64,000 nucleotides of DNA from Nematostella vectensis (GCF_932526225.1 NC_064046.1:2294001-2358000), one strand, 5' to 3'. Shown: positions 1 through 13,600, numbered from the stretch's first letter. Numbers and translations: made by a program. The notes: generated from the letters alone by a model not told the origin.

Positions 1-108
1 CCCTTGCAGGTTTTGTATACTCTTCAACCATTTTTTTTTCTTATTTTCCAGCAATACCACAACAAGCTATATCTCTCTATGGTCCAGTCTGTCCTTCAGA
101 CAGAGAGC

Positions 109-3100
109 TTCTATTTCTCTTGTACATACGACCTTACACACACTCTTCAACGTCTATCAAGAACTAGTCCAGAATTTTTACAGATGCCTTTATATGAGAG
201 GGTTGACCCAAGATTTGTGTGGAACAGTCACCTGTTAACTCCTTTCGCAGTGCAACCAGAGGTAATCACTCACTGCTTTATTCTCTCAGCCAAATTTAAG
301 TGTCCCTCAGTTAGCCATACCACTTGTTATATTGTTTTTATTCCATGCTTTAAGACACGTATGTGAAGACATGTTGGGATAACAATCTAAGATAAAAGAT
401 TTCGTAATCAAGATACTGTAGCTGCCTCAGAATACTTACATCAAAATATGTACTGTTCTGTTCTACACAATTAATTTTTGTCCTCCTTAGATGAATCTTT
501 TATTTTCATTTCAGCTCCAAAGGTTCATCTTACCAGTTATGCATGGATGTATCCTTTGCCATGTTAAGGAAAATCTTGTTTAGCATTCTTTACTTTATAT
601 GCTATGACCAAGTGACCAACATTTTTCTCTGAAAGGTTTGGCTATGCAACACTTTGGCTTTGGTTGCCATAGATTGGAACCCTGGTCACTCCCACTCAAA
701 CTCAGATAATAGCCCAAAAAATAACCTCAAGCTGAATTTAATTTTTGAAATAACAGTTAATGTATTAGAGCTTGAAGAGACTTGATTGGTCTTGTTTATG
801 GCACATACTGTAATATCAAACCTGAGCTATGCAAACACCTTGCTAAACCCAACTAAGTTTGATCAAACTACTGTGGTTTTCTTAACCTTGAACTATTTCT
901 CATCTCCATTGATAGTTCTGGTTTGTAGCTTCCTAAGAACCACACCACAACCTAAGTTACGAATAAAAGTTTACAGGTTTTACAGTTAATTAGGTGTAGA
1001 AGTTTATTTTTAAATGCATTCTGTGTGTTCTGTGGATGATTCTTCTTGACTGTCCTCAAGTTATCAGTATCACATCTTGTTCCATCAAGCAGAGATCTTT
1101 TGATTTCATCTTAATCTCTAGAAGGAGCTGCTTCAGGGCAGGTAAGAATTGTGTGTTTTGTTTGAGCTGGAAGGACTGTAATTACGTTCCCTTCTGTTTC
1201 TATTTTATTTTATATGTCATCTTATCAATTCTTTAAAGCAAAATTCAAGTTCAAGGCAAGATTTAAATGTGTTATGGTTGTTGAGCAATCTGTCAAAGCT
1301 TTAAATTTTCATTTTTGATGTAAAAAAAAATTGAAACTCAATTCCATTTTGCTAATCAACATTTGATTTCTACTGACTGCATATTAGTTTTTTTTTGTCA
1401 AAACTACAATTAACCTACAGCTCATTGTGCTTTAAAGTGGGTGGAGATAGTCAGTTTTTGCCTTTGCTCCAAGGGTTTTTTCCTTGTTTTTCTCTGGTGT
1501 TCCTCCCTGAGCTGTGATCCTTGGTTAAACATGTGCTGTATGGCGACTGCATGAAGTGCCTTTAACTCTACCATGTTGTATTTGTTCTTGTAATTCAACA
1601 TTTCAGCTGGAAAAAGGTTGATAAGTTTCCCATGTTTTTTTTCATGAACGTTTCTTCTTATGGATTCACATCTTGAATAATTTATGTATTAGGCGTGAGG
1701 TACTTCATGAGAGGAATCGATGGTGAGGGCAATGCAGCTAACTATGTAGAAACAGAACAGATAATCCAGTTCAACACTGGCACATCATCATTTGTCCAGG
1801 TGAGTTTTGTATTAACTTAAGCTACAAGAGAGACCAATGTAGGTGCTTGAGTTTGTTTAAAGGTGGGCCCAGTGCTTAACAGTGTGGTACTCCTGTTTCA
1901 GATACGAGGCTCCATCCCTTTGTACTGGACGCAAAGACCAAACCTCAAATACAAGCCCAAGCCACAAGTCAGCAGTACTGCTGATCATGTACGTTTTTTT
2001 TTTTCTGGACTGCTAAAATTTGCATAGAAAATAAAGGGTGGCTAGGACCTGTAATATAGACGAAATTTCTCAGTACAGGCCTGTATGCCATTTTTCAAAC
2101 ACAAAACCTCTGCACACCATCAAAATCAATTTTCTCACATTAATGTTTAACATGTTGTTTTATTCATATTTTTATTTTTTCCTGCATTTTGTTTTGTATG
2201 CTTGTCAAAATCAACAAATCAATTTCTAAAATAATAACCACCCCTTGATTGTTTCAGAGCCTTGGATTTCAATACCACATTGACAACGAGATAGCACACT
2301 ATAAAGAATTAGTTCTTATCAATCTGGTGAGGGGAATGCTAAACTGTTACAGTATTTGTAGTCTTAGATGGCAGATATCACATAGTCTTGATTATGAAAG
2401 CTCAAACTATTCACTGAATATGGTAAAAAAGCTATCATTTGAACTTTTCAGATTGACCAGAAGGGGCCAGAAAAAGCTCTTGGGGATCGTTTCTCCTCAA
2501 TAATTAGGAATTCACCTTACAAGGAGACCTCGTTGAGGTAATAAACAGGGACATTTGCATAAAAAATAATTATTATAATAAGACTAATAATCAATAAAGC
2601 ATTTATATAGTGCTTTTACAAACCATGTTCCAAAATCCTATAATGTATTAATAATGTCAATTCCCGGAGAACTGAGGAACACAAGCTTTAAGTAAGCTCA
2701 CATACATTAAACAAGTCAAATTCAGGGCTGAGAAACAGAAAGATACTATCCATGTATTGATCGGAAATCAAACCTGTTTCTTCAGAGGTGAAAAGCACCA
2801 TCTACTGACATGCTAACACACTGGGTCACCTTTGATTCCGTTAGGAGCTCAGAGGAGAAAGTGAGACACCCACCTAGGTGCACATTATCACTTAGTGAGA
2901 CACCCATTCTAGGGATCAACCTCTGATCTTATATAATAAGTCTTTTTGGTCTGCTGAAATGCTCATTAGGAAGTCTCGGTTTACAGATATGAGGCTTTTG
3001 ATTTCCACAAAGAATGCAGTAAGATGAGATGGGACAGGCTCAATCTACTGATTGACAGACTAAGCCCTGACCAGAAGAAGTTTGGGTAAGGTCATATATG

Positions 3101-6100
3101 TTATTTGATTAATATATAACCTTATTAATAAACATGGGTGGTCTTTTTGGTTATTCTGTACAATTACAACAATTACAACTTGCTTTCTGGAATGATGCTG
3201 TTGTCTCCTTTTCCCCTTTCCCGTTAAAACCTTTGAAATATTATGTATAACACACCTAAAAGCTATAACACTATACTACCCATAAGAACAGAACACACAT
3301 GCATGGCACAAATAATATAGTCCTGCCTTGTATGTAAGTCTTCTGAGGATCAAATTTCTGGACATAGATTACGCTTTTTGATAAGGATGGTATCGTAACC
3401 AACAAGAGTGCATTGAGTGTACTGTTTAACCTTTCTGTTGTTGCCTGGTTTGTAATAGATATTTCAGTATGGGAAAAGACAAGGACATACAGTCGGAACA
3501 GAAGGGAGTGTTTAGAACCAACTGCATTGACTCGCTTGACCGGTGAGTTTGGAGAATTGAGTGATGAACATAGGATGAACCTAGCAGACTTCAGAAGAAA
3601 TGTATGGGAGCTAAAACCAACAAATCTACCTGTTCCCATTTATATATTTTATGCCCCCAAACCCTCTCATGGGAGAGTCAACTGCATTGACTCGCTTGAC
3701 TGGTGAGTTTGGAGAATTGAGTGATGAACATAGGATGAACCTAGCAGACTTCAGAAGAAATGTATGGGAGCTAAAACCAACAAATCTACCTCTTTCCATT
3801 TATATATTTTATGCCCCCAAACCCTCTCATGGGATGGTCAACCCTTCGAAAAATCCTGGATCTACCTCCACCTCTGCACAGTAGTAGCTTGTGTACAAGT
3901 AAAAATACTTTATGTATGATCGATCAAAATACACAAATATTTGTGCTTATATACTTTAAGGTGTCTTCTCTAAAAAATATCAGTATTAATATTCTTTATC
4001 ATTCTACATAACTTTTTTTTCTTCCAGGACAAATGTAGTCCAAAGCATGCTGGCCCGGAACAGTCTGCAGCTACAACTTGAGGTCAGTGTCTTTGATGCG
4101 CGATCTTATTGAGTGTTGCTTTGAAATTTAATCTCCATTCTCACTGACATTTTGTTTCTACTCAGGAATACGGCGTTCTAGCAACTGGAGAAAGAATTGT
4201 TGACCATAATGACTTTGAATACACTTTTAAGAATGGTATGTCAGGACATGTATTAGATATTAACCCATCTTTCCTTTATTTATGATTCTCTTTGGGGTGG
4301 GTTGGATAATATCCTAACATTGTTAAAGCTGCATTGTCACCAGTTTACTTCCGGAGGTCCAATGGAAACCTCAACCGTTAAAAGACAAAAGAATTATTAG
4401 AATCTGAGATATTTAACAGGCCATCAGCTCTAAATTATCAATCACATCCTCAAAGAAACTCTCAATAGACCCCCTGCTTTTAATAATTCGAAATTCGTGT
4501 TTTCTGTTAAAAATAATCGGAAATTGTTATGTTATCGACCGGTAGTAAACTGGTGACAATGCGGCTTTAATGGTCGTACCTTAAAAGATATTTATTCTTC
4601 ATGTAGTCTGGGCCGATAATGCTGATGCCTGCTCAGTGCAGTACGCAGGAACTGGGGCTCTCAAGACTGATTTTACAAGGTAAGACCATGACCATGTTTC
4701 AGTGAGACCATGCCTTTATTTCACTGTGACCCTTGTGATCATATTTTCTAGTGACCCTTAGATCATGACCAATCCATATTATATTTTTGTATCCAGGACA
4801 GGCAAGAGGTCTGTGTTTGGTGCGATGCGAGATGGAGTCAACTCCATGATCCGCTATTACAAGAATAACTTCTCTGACGGTTATAGGCAGGTTGGTAAAT
4901 GTCTCCTCTCTATTGTCAATATCATGTAGAGAGTATTGTTTACAGGCAGGTTGGTAAATGTCTCCTCTCTATTGTCAGTATCATGTAGAGTATTGTTTAC
5001 AGGCAGGTTGGTAAATGTCTCCTCTCTATTGTCAGTATCATGTAGAGAGTATTGTTTACAGGCAGGTTGGTAAATGTCTCCTCTCTATTGTCAGTATCAT
5101 GTAGAGAGTATTGTTTACAGGCAGGTTGGTAAATGTCTCCTCTCTATTGTCAGTATCATGTAGAGTATTGTTTACAGGCAGGTTGGTAAATGTCCCCTCT
5201 CTATTGTCAGTATCATGTAGAGAGTATTGTTTACAGGCAGGTTGGTAAATGTCTCCTCTCTATTGTCAGTATCATGTAGAGAGTATTGTTTACAGGCAGG
5301 TTGGTAAATGTCCCCTCTCTATTGTCAGTATCATGTAGAGAGTATTGTTTACAGGCAGGTTGGTAAATGTCTCCTCTCTATTGTCAGTATCATGTAGAGT
5401 ATTGTTTACAGGCAGGTTGGTAAATGTCCCCTCTCTATTGTCAGTATCATGTAGAGAGTATTGTTTACAGGCAGGTTGGTAAATGTCTTCTCTCTATTGT
5501 CAGTATCATGTATTGTTTACAGGCAGGTTGGTAAATGTCTCCTCTCTATTGTCAGTATCATGTAGAGTATTGTTTACAGGCAGGTTGGTAAATGTCTCCT
5601 CTCTATTGTTAGTATCATGTAGAGTATTGTTTACAGGCAGGTTGGTAAATGTCTCCTCTCTATTGTCAGTATCATGTAGAGTATTGTTTACAGGCAGGTT
5701 GGTAAATGTCTTCTCTCTATTATCAGTATCATGTAGAGTATTGTTTACAGGCAGGTTGGTAAATGTCTCCTCTCTATTGTCAGTATCATGTATTGTTTAC
5801 AGGCAGGTTGGTAAATGTCTCCTCTCTATTGTCAGTATCATGTAGAGAGTATTGTTTACAGGCAGGTTGGTAAATGTCTTCTCTCTATTGTCAGTATCAT
5901 GTATTGTTTACAGGCAGGTTGGTAAATGTCTCCTCTCTATTGTCAGTATCATGTAGAGTATTGTTTACAGGCAGGTTGGTAAATGTCCCCTCTCTATTGT
6001 CAGTATCATGTAGAGAGTATTGTTTACAGGCAGGTTGGTAAATGTCCCCTCTCTATTGTCAGTATCATGTAGAGAGTATTGTTTACAGGCAGGTTGGTAA

Positions 6101-9100
6101 ATGTCTCCTCTCTATTGTCAGTATCATGTAGAGAGTATTGTTTACAGGCAGGTTGGTAAATGTCTTCTCTCTATTGTCAGTATCATGTATTGTTTACAGG
6201 CAGGTTGGTAAATGTCTCCTCTCTATTGTCAGTATCATGTAGAGTATTGTTTACAGGCAGGTTGGTAAATGTCCCCTCTCTATTGTCAGTATCATGTAGA
6301 GAGTATTGTTTACAGGCAGGCTGGTAAATGTCTCCTCTCTATTGTCAGTATCATGTAGAGAGTATTGTTTACAGGCAGGTTGGTAAATGTCTTCTCTCTA
6401 TTGTCAGTATCATGTATTGTTTACAGGCAGGTTGGTAAATGTCTCCTCTCTATTGTCAGTATCATGTAGAGAGTATTGTTTACAGGCAGGTTGGTAAATG
6501 TCTCCTCTCTATTGTCAGTATCATGTAGAGTATTGTTTACAGGCAGGTTGGTAAATGTCCCCTCTCTATTGTCAGTATCATGTAGAGAGTATTGTTTACA
6601 GGCAGGTTGGTAAATGTCTCCTCTCTATTGTCAGTATCATGTAGAGAGTATTGTTTACAGGCAGGTTGGTAAATGTCTTCTCTCTATTGTCAGTATCATG
6701 TATTGTTTACAGGCAGGTTGGTAAATGTCCCCTCTCTATTGTCAGTATCATGTAGAGAGTATTGTTTACAGGCAGGTTGGTAAATGTCCCCTCTCTATTG
6801 TCAGTATCATGTAGAGAGTATTGTTTACAGGCAGGTTGGTAAATGTCTCCTCTCTATTGTCAGTATCATGTATTGTTTACAGGCAGGTTGGTAAATGTCT
6901 TCTCTCTATTGTCAGTATCATGTATTGTTTACAGGCAGGTTGGTAAATGTCTCCTCTCTATTGTCAATATCATGTAGAGTATTGTTTACAGGCAGGTTGG
7001 TAAATGTCTCCTCTCTATTGTCAATATCGTGTAGAGTATTGTTTACAGGCAGGTTGGTAAATGTCTCCTCTCTATTGTCAATATCGTGTAGAGTATTGTT
7101 TACAGGCAGGTTGGTAAATGTCTCCTCTCTATTGTCAGTATCATGTAGAGTATTGTTTACAGGCAGGTTGGTAAATGTCTCCTCTCTATTGTCAGTATCA
7201 TGTAGAGTATTGTTTACAGGCAGGTTGGTAAATGTCCCCTCTCTATTGTCAGTATCATGTATTGTTTACAGGCAGGTTGGTAAATGTCTCCTCTCTATTG
7301 TCAGTATCATGTGAAGTATTGTTTACAGGCAGGTTGGTAAATGTCTCCTCTCTATTGTCAGTATCATGTAGAGTATTGTTTACAGGCAGGTTGGTAAATG
7401 TCTTCTCTCTATTGTCAGTATCATGTATTGTCTACAAGCAGGTTGGTAAATGTCTCCTCTCTATTGTCAGTATCATGTATTGTTTACAGGCAGGTTGGTA
7501 AATGTCTCCTCTCTATTGTCAGTATCATGTATTGTTTACAGGCAGGTTGGTAAATGTCTCCTCTCTATTGCCAGTATCATGTATTGTTTACAGGCAGGTT
7601 GGTAAATGTCTCCTCTCTATTGTCAGTATCATGTAGAGTATTGTTTACAGGCAGGTTGGTAAATGTCTCCTCTCTATTGTCAGTATCATGTATTGTTTAC
7701 AGGCAGGTTGGTAAATGTCTCCTCTCTATTGTCAGTATCATGTGAAGTATTGTTTACAGGCAGGTTGGTAAATGTCTCCTCTCTATTGTCAGTATCATGT
7801 AGAGTATTGTTTACAGGCAGGTTGGTAAATGTCTTCTCTCTATTGTCAGTATCATGTATTGTCTACAAGCAGGTTGGTAAATGTCTCCTCTCTATTGTCA
7901 GTATCATGTATTGTTTACAGGCAGGTTGGTAAATGTCTCCTCTCTATTGTCAGTATCATGTATTGTTTACAGGCAGGTTGGTAAATGTCTCCTCTCTATT
8001 GTCAGTATCATGTATTGTTAACAGGCAGGTTGGTAAATGTCTCCTCTCTATTGTTTGTATCATGTATTGTTTACAGGCAGGTTGGTAAATGTCTCCTCTC
8101 TATTGTCAGTATCATGTAGAGAGTATTGTTTACAGGCAGGTTGGTAAATGTCTCCTCTCTATTGTCAGTATCATGTAGAGTATTGTTTACAGCAGTAAGC
8201 GGCCATTGTGCCATCAGTGCCCTAGTAGAGGCAATTTAGGACGATTCTGAGTTGGCCAGATGTTTATCTATATTGATCATCCAGCACTTTTCCATACACA
8301 GTCATACTTCTATTAAATGACCAACCTTTTGAGACCACTATACTTTTGGATGACTTATTCTTTTCACTAAAATCATGTAAATGGATTTCTCTATTATGTG
8401 GCCAACCTATTATGCAGCAACCACTTATCCTGGTCCATGGGGAGGTGGCTTAATGGTGAAGTAAAAGTGCCAACTGAAAGCCTGTTTTATTCATATTTTT
8501 TTTCAATGCAGGATTCGATAGATCTGTTTCTTGGAAACTATGTGGTTGATGCTAATGAATGTGTGTCCAAGGTGTGCCCGCTGCAAACTAAGCGAGACTG
8601 GAGATACATGATGGTAGGAATCATATATTTTTCCGATAATGCAGCTACCTACCTACCCCCCCCCCCTTTTCTTGTGCTTGTCACCCAATTCCTGTGTGGG
8701 CCCCTCCATTCTCCAGCCACACCCATACTCACCTTTGCCTTATCCCTTCCAGCTGCCTCTTATCCTGCTGTTTGGATTCTCGATGTTCATAATAAGCGTT
8801 CTTATTCCTTCAAGTAAGTGTGACAGATTCGTGTGATGCCAAATTTTTAGTGAGCCACATTTATAAACTTGACCAGAAGATTCAGCTTCAGCTTCAGCTT
8901 GGGATTTCTTTCCGGCATGATTTACCTGTATATGATGTCTCCTGTATAGGCTAGGGGTTAAAAAAAGTCCATCTGATCGTCCTTCTTATCATTTTCCAGC
9001 TGATTATGGTATCCAATTCCTGTATATCTTGTTCTGGGGTGCAGCGGTGCTCTTCACACTCTATGTAGTCATGTTCTTTGGTACTGAGTATGTGGATCAA

Positions 9101-9142
9101 CCAAAGCTCGTACAGACACAACTCAAGGACAAGAATGTATGA
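109..9142 (+). CDS. SACM1L: SAC1 phosphatidylinositol-phosphate phosphatase, 3' 16 exons (5' end outside window)
   Basis: Integral ER/Golgi phosphatase that dephosphorylates phosphatidylinositol phosphates, mainly PI4P. Exons: 109-261, 515-548, 1061-1141, 1693-1799, 1902-1988, 2258-2326, 2452-2537, 2987-3085, 3459-3542, 4028-4082, 4166-4235, 4607-4679, 4797-4890, 8512-8613, 8753-8813, 9000-9142. All introns are GT..AG with matching phases and sum to 465 codons plus stop; about 120 N-terminal residues are missing compared with the vertebrate length of about 587. The Sac-domain CX5R(T) loop reads [10 protein letters not shown], with the catalytic Cys codon at 3523-3525. Other family blocks are [46 protein letters not shown] and [23 protein letters not shown]. 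Two C-terminal membrane segments follow ([19 protein letters not shown], then [20 protein letters not shown]). The tail KDKNV fits a KxKxx ER-retrieval signal. The identification is very secure; bases 1-108 are read as intron. Confidence 0.96.
2560..2660 (-). mobile_element. Possible solo LINE 3'-end remnant
   Basis: A short AT-rich stretch in a SAC1 intron contains GCATTTATATAGTGCTTTTA. It resembles the 3' terminus of the CR1/L2-like LINE at 55.77 kb (GCATTTATATAGCGCC), in the same orientation, next to TAATAATAATTATTATAATA-type repeats. Only this short block is recognisable, so the call is tentative. Confidence 0.3.
3519..3845 (+). repeat. 160-bp tandem duplication of exon end plus splice donor
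   Basis: Two near-identical 160-bp units lie at 3519-3678 and 3679-3838. Each starts at CAACTGCATTGACTCGCTTG, the catalytic-loop codons at the end of SAC1 exon 9, and continues through the donor GGTGAGTTTGG into the intron. The unit end recurs once more near 3832. Only a few substitutions separate the copies, for example ACCGGTGAG against ACTGGTGAG, so the event is recent. The second copy sits wholly in the intron and keeps a usable donor. Confidence 0.93.
4323..4570. mobile_element. MITE with TTAA ends, copy 1
   Basis: A 248-bp non-coding element bounded by TTAA on both sides. Its inverted ends read TTAAAGCTGCATTGTCACCA and TGGTGACAATGCGGCTTTAA. A second copy in opposite orientation is at 45080-45333. 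TTAA target sites and terminal inverted repeats are typical of piggyBac-type non-autonomous elements; the family assignment is inference. It lies in a SAC1 intron. Confidence 0.85.
4885..8192. repeat. 3.3-kb minisatellite (52/57/59-bp units) starting at a SAC1 splice donor
   Basis: Roughly 55-60 head-to-tail units. Each contains GTTGGTAAATGTCTCCTCTC, then TATTGTCAGTATCATGTA, a variable AGAGAGT/AGAGT/none block, and TTGTTTACAGGCAG. The block gives three length classes of 59, 57 and 52 bp. The first unit begins exactly at the 3' end of the exon at 4797-4890 (..AGGCAG, then GTTGGTAAATG), so every unit reproduces the exon-intron junction as well as acceptor-like TTGTTTACAG. Higher-order blocks are visible: the stretches around 7232-7501 and 7663-7932 are near-identical. 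Open frames across it are repeat translations, not genes. Confidence 0.97.
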
Positions 9143-10100
9143 CTAGACCGAACACATCCATCGTCCACCAGGGACTTTCGCTACTACGACTGGGTCTGAC
9201 ACCACATTTGTGACACCTGGCATTCAAAGATTCTCATTGATTTCTCATGGAAGAATTGCTTCTGCATAAAGACAAGTAGCGGATCTAGGGGGATGGTTTA
9301 GGGGGTTTTAACCCCTCCTCTTTGGGCTGACATATGAAATGAAACCCCTCCCCTTTTGTCAATGAGCCAAACCCCCCTTTATCGAAAAGCTGTATCTGCC
9401 CCTGTAGACATACCCTTTACTCCAGGGAATGGGAAGGAGTGATAGGGAAAAGAGACAATGAATCTAGGGGGACCTTGTATATTGGTACCACCTTCCAATC
9501 TGGAGAAAATTCAACCTTCCCCTGGGGGACCTTTTTCATCAGCCCCTTGTACTCTGCCTGGTGATGTGATCATGACCAAGGCAATGTGACCTGTCTATAT
9601 TTTCTCTAGATTGTAACAACTTTATAAATTGTAACTGAGGCAAGTGCCTTGATTCTCCTGATCCTGGCTATGGCCCTGAATGTCCACTGGCTAACAGATT
9701 TAAACAGGGTTCATGTAACCTTACCTTGCAATCATTTTATTGCTATTCTATTTTTTGTTGTCTATTTTGTTGAGCAAGTGCTTGCCTCATGGAATAATTA
9801 ATCTACCAAACAGCCCTCTGTCTTTGATGGTGGTGGATGTGTCGAGTCTAGGTTCAAGTTGTATTTATCAAGGTTGTTGCTCGATATTTTATCATGGTCT
9901 GATCAGAATGTAAAGTGAAAAATTCAAAAGTGGAACGTTGACATGTTGAAATTGTACATATTATATGAAAAATATAATAGAAATAGCTGAATTTTATGGG
10001 TCATATGCATACCTTGATTAACCATTCTTTAGAAGTGGACATGGCAGCTTATAAGGATACAGAATCTTTATGAATAAAATGGTGCTTTTTTAGTTTGATT
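9143..10100 (+). other. SAC1 3' UTR with poly(A) signal
   Basis: Non-coding sequence follows the stop, and a canonical AATAAA lies at 10073-10078. A short inverted-repeat-like segment at about 9277-9405 (GGATCTAGGGGGATGG .. GTATCTGCCCCTG, with poly-C/G runs) resembles the small elements elsewhere in the window. From there to 10420 nothing else is seen. The gene is convergent with NUDCD1. Confidence 0.7.
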
Positions 10101-10419
10101 CTTGAATATGACTATGCTACTGGTTAATCAGATGTATTCAGTAAGAGGGAGTAGGTCGGTGTGGGGGTGTAAAAACTAGCAGAGATTGGGGAGGGGTTGG
10201 ATACTTCTGGTCACGATTCATTCGACATCACATTAAGGTGAAAAATAGTGTCCTCCATCGATGACGAAAAGCAAGTTTCGCAGGTCTAAGGATTTTTTAA
10301 GCAAAAATTGGATCAATTGGCTTGCAAACACCCCCCACACGCACACAGGCACGCACACACAGATTATACTTAAAGAAACACATAAAACAAGATTTCAATG
10401 CGATATAAAAATTTGCTTG

Positions 10420-10425
10420 TTTATT
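10420..10425 (-). promoter_or_regulatory. Poly(A) signal of NUDCD1
   Basis: TTTATT on the plus strand reads AATAAA on minus, 250 bp downstream of the NUDCD1 stop codon. Position and sequence suit the cleavage signal of that gene. Confidence 0.6.
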
Positions 10426-10674
10426 GCTTTTTAGCAATTTGAGCTCAATACATTTCAACATGTGATAAACAATGCCATCAACTCGGTTATGCCAGGCATA
10501 TGGCTAACAAGAATACTGCTCTATGGGCAAAAATCACCCAAGAAACAACCTCTTGATTGTATTTTCTTCTTATGGCTAAATACGAATCCTTGTCAATGTT
10601 TGAGAAGCATAACAAGTTTAAAAGTACAGTAGAACATGCAAGGGATATTCAAAAGATGGAGCGTGCTTATCGTA

Positions 10675-13600
10675 TTATTTCTTGACCATAATAACATGCA
10701 GTGAGTTTGGTGTTAGGGCAAGAATTCTGTGGTCACTGGCCTGTAGACCAAGGATGGAGTCTTCAGCATTATCCAATGTTACTACTTGTTGCAAAGCAGT
10801 CTAGAAACCAAAATAAACGGTACTTAGTTTAGTTATTGGGCATCCTAAAATACAGTAAGCTGTGTATAAGTTAGTGTCCCCAGAAAGATGGACCCTTTTT
10901 CTCCTTTACTCAATTCCTGCCTATTACAGACAATTATAGTATGGAGAAGAAACAGATAAAACTCATAAGCCACAAAGGACTACATGTCACCCCTGCTATC
11001 ATGGACTCTACTACCAGGGTGGTAAAGGAGAGTATAAATCACTTTCGCGGACAGGGCAAAATGGCTTTTCTCGTTTCACTGACTGAAAAAATGGCCTTTT
11101 AAGTTGCGTTTCACAAACGTTGAAATAAACAGTTTCACATTTCTCTTAGGGTGAAAAATGGCAAATCTTGTTTCACGGAAACACATTTTATCACCCTGTA
11201 CTACATGCACCAGATTACGGCACGAGTGTTGTTAATAGAGAGTTGCTTGTATGGGTGTATAATGAACTTGCAAATGACCAGTCAAACGTGCTGCATTTCC
11301 TTGGGCCAACATTTAGATAGAATGATTCTGCAAACTACTACTCAGCAAAGGCTGTTCAAAACATGTAAAATCCTGTTTCATGTAACCATGGAGAATGATT
11401 TAACTATTTTAGCAATTGAAAAAGTAAGAAACAAGCTTATTTCAAATGTTCAGTTATCATATAATAAAACATGGATCCCTATTTATTTAAAGGTTACAAA
11501 ATATCTAATAATTCTAATAGTACCTTTTGTCCAGCAGCATTCCTGTAGTAGTTATAAACATGCCTTGTATTGTCACACAGCACAGCGTACTGCATCCCAG
11601 GAGCACACAGCGAAAACCTCCTACTCTCCTTCGATGCTTGCACAAACCCAAGTGCATTAAAAGTCCCTATGTGCTCCCAGTTAGTTTCCTGATTATCAGA
11701 GCTGGCTTTCGGCTGCCACACCAAGCCGTCAACATCGTGCCGCAAGCAGAACACAGGGGTGGAGCCTGGCGTGAGGGTGGTGTTGAAAAGCCACTGGTGA
11801 CTGGCAAGACAAGTCTGGGAAGGTACAAAGAGTAGGAAATCAGGTGTCGTACCTGGCTTCAGTTTAGCTAAGCCTGGGCTGCACCAGATTTTATGACAAT
11901 CTTCTTACAAGGTAAACAGGAACGTAGCCAGGGGGTGGCCTAGCCCCCCCCCCCCCCCCCCTTTTGCACCCAAAAATCCAGTAAATGTATGAGACATCAT
12001 CTAAAAGACAGGAGAAAATGCCTTGAAAGCCTCTTTTGGGCCCCCTCCTGTTAAAAATCCTGGCTGCGCCACTGGTGAATATAGGGAAATACACCAAAAT
12101 AACCATGTAGAAAACTCTTTAGGAATGCCACACAAATCTTACAGTACTCGGTCAGTTGTCAGCTGCACTTAAGCTTATTTTTTTGCCTTCTTTTGTGGGG
12201 AAGCTTGAATAAAAATAAAATAAAATAAGCAATTTCATTTTAAAATCTAATGGAAGTATTTTTTTTTTACTATTGATGGTTCTATAATTTGTAATCTATG
12301 CCCTGAGGTTTGCGCAGCTACACATGCTCTCATTGGTTGATTACAACAACCCTTTTTATGGCCCACTCAGAAACAATGCAACACTAATTACATCCAGGAA
12401 TCTTAACTTTTCTTTTATATAACCATTCATTTATGAGTTAAAATCCAAGTCGCCCATTATTACCTTGTGTGTAATTTCTCCAGAATTAATGTCTATTCGC
12501 ATGATATACTCCGAGTCTTCCGGGAACTGATCACATTCTTCAAGTTGCTGACTGTTGAATGGCATGTCAGCCTTGTTTGGATCAGGATTCTAGAACAAAA
12601 GAAAGACCAGAATGAGGTTGATTTCAAGGGTTTAGGGCTTCGTTCTTCTAGACATAGCAAACTTGCTTGTCTGATGACTAGCTTCCTAAAACATTCTTAT
12701 AAAATTAGCATATTTGCTGGTTTGATGCTGCTAGCTTACGTAAACATTCTTAAAGACCTTGCATACTTGCTTGTCTAATGCTAGCTCACTCTATCATTCC
12801 AATAAATCAAGTGAAATGCTGGCTCACTCTAACATTCCAATAGATCAAGCATACCTGCGGTCTGATGCTAGCTTACAGTATCATTCTAATAGACCAAGTG
12901 TAATGCTGGCTTTCTCCATCATTCTAAAATACACAAAGTGTACCTTCTTGTCTGAGGTGTACTGTTCAAGCTGCTGGTGCACCTCGTTCAATCTTTCTGC
13001 CTCTTCACCATCCATGATATACTTCCCACGACCATCACTCTCAACTACTGTGCTCCAGTGATGCTCCGGAACAACCTTGTCAAGAACAATCTCCAAGCTG
13101 GATAAAAATTAGGCAGATATATCATTTGTTAAAAGATTGTAATATCTTAAAATAATACCTTAGGATGTGGCCAACAGGTCTTCCAATTACCACAACGACC
13201 TACATATGTGCTTATGCCACCTTATTTTCCTATATTGGTTTATTTAGGTGTACTCTTTTATAGAATTCTCATTAGCACAAAAGTGCAAGTACCCAATAAA
13301 ATATTTGATTGGGTTGCTCTGATTGGTCAAGGCTTCTTGTGTCTCTAGAGGACGCATGCACACTAGGTGTCAGCATTTGCACAGGCTCCCCAAAATTAGA
13401 TAGTAACGTAAGAAAACATTTTCTTTGTTGTATAAAACAAAAAGAACTCATTTTTGTGTGCATCTGTCCTCAAATAGATGCACAGAAGACATCACAGCAT
13501 ACAGTATAATAAACAAAAAAGTATGCAAGGAGACACAGTCCAGTTGCATGACTGTTGTTCATGACACAGTGTAGCGCCTTCTGTGCATCTATTAGAGGAC

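Noticed and set aside
3651-3884. 77-codon frame in the duplicated SAC1 exon end
   Set aside because: It is the translation of the intronic duplicate and contains no complete exon.
5483-7932. Open frames of 60-139 codons with a [18 protein letters not shown]-type repeat
   Set aside because: They are translations of the 57-bp minisatellite, a multiple of three, inside a SAC1 intron. No start context, domain or splice evidence.
4885-8192. CRISPR-like array
   Set aside because: Units are contiguous with no unique spacers, and the DNA is from an animal nuclear gene. The same holds for the 22-bp and 18-bp arrays.
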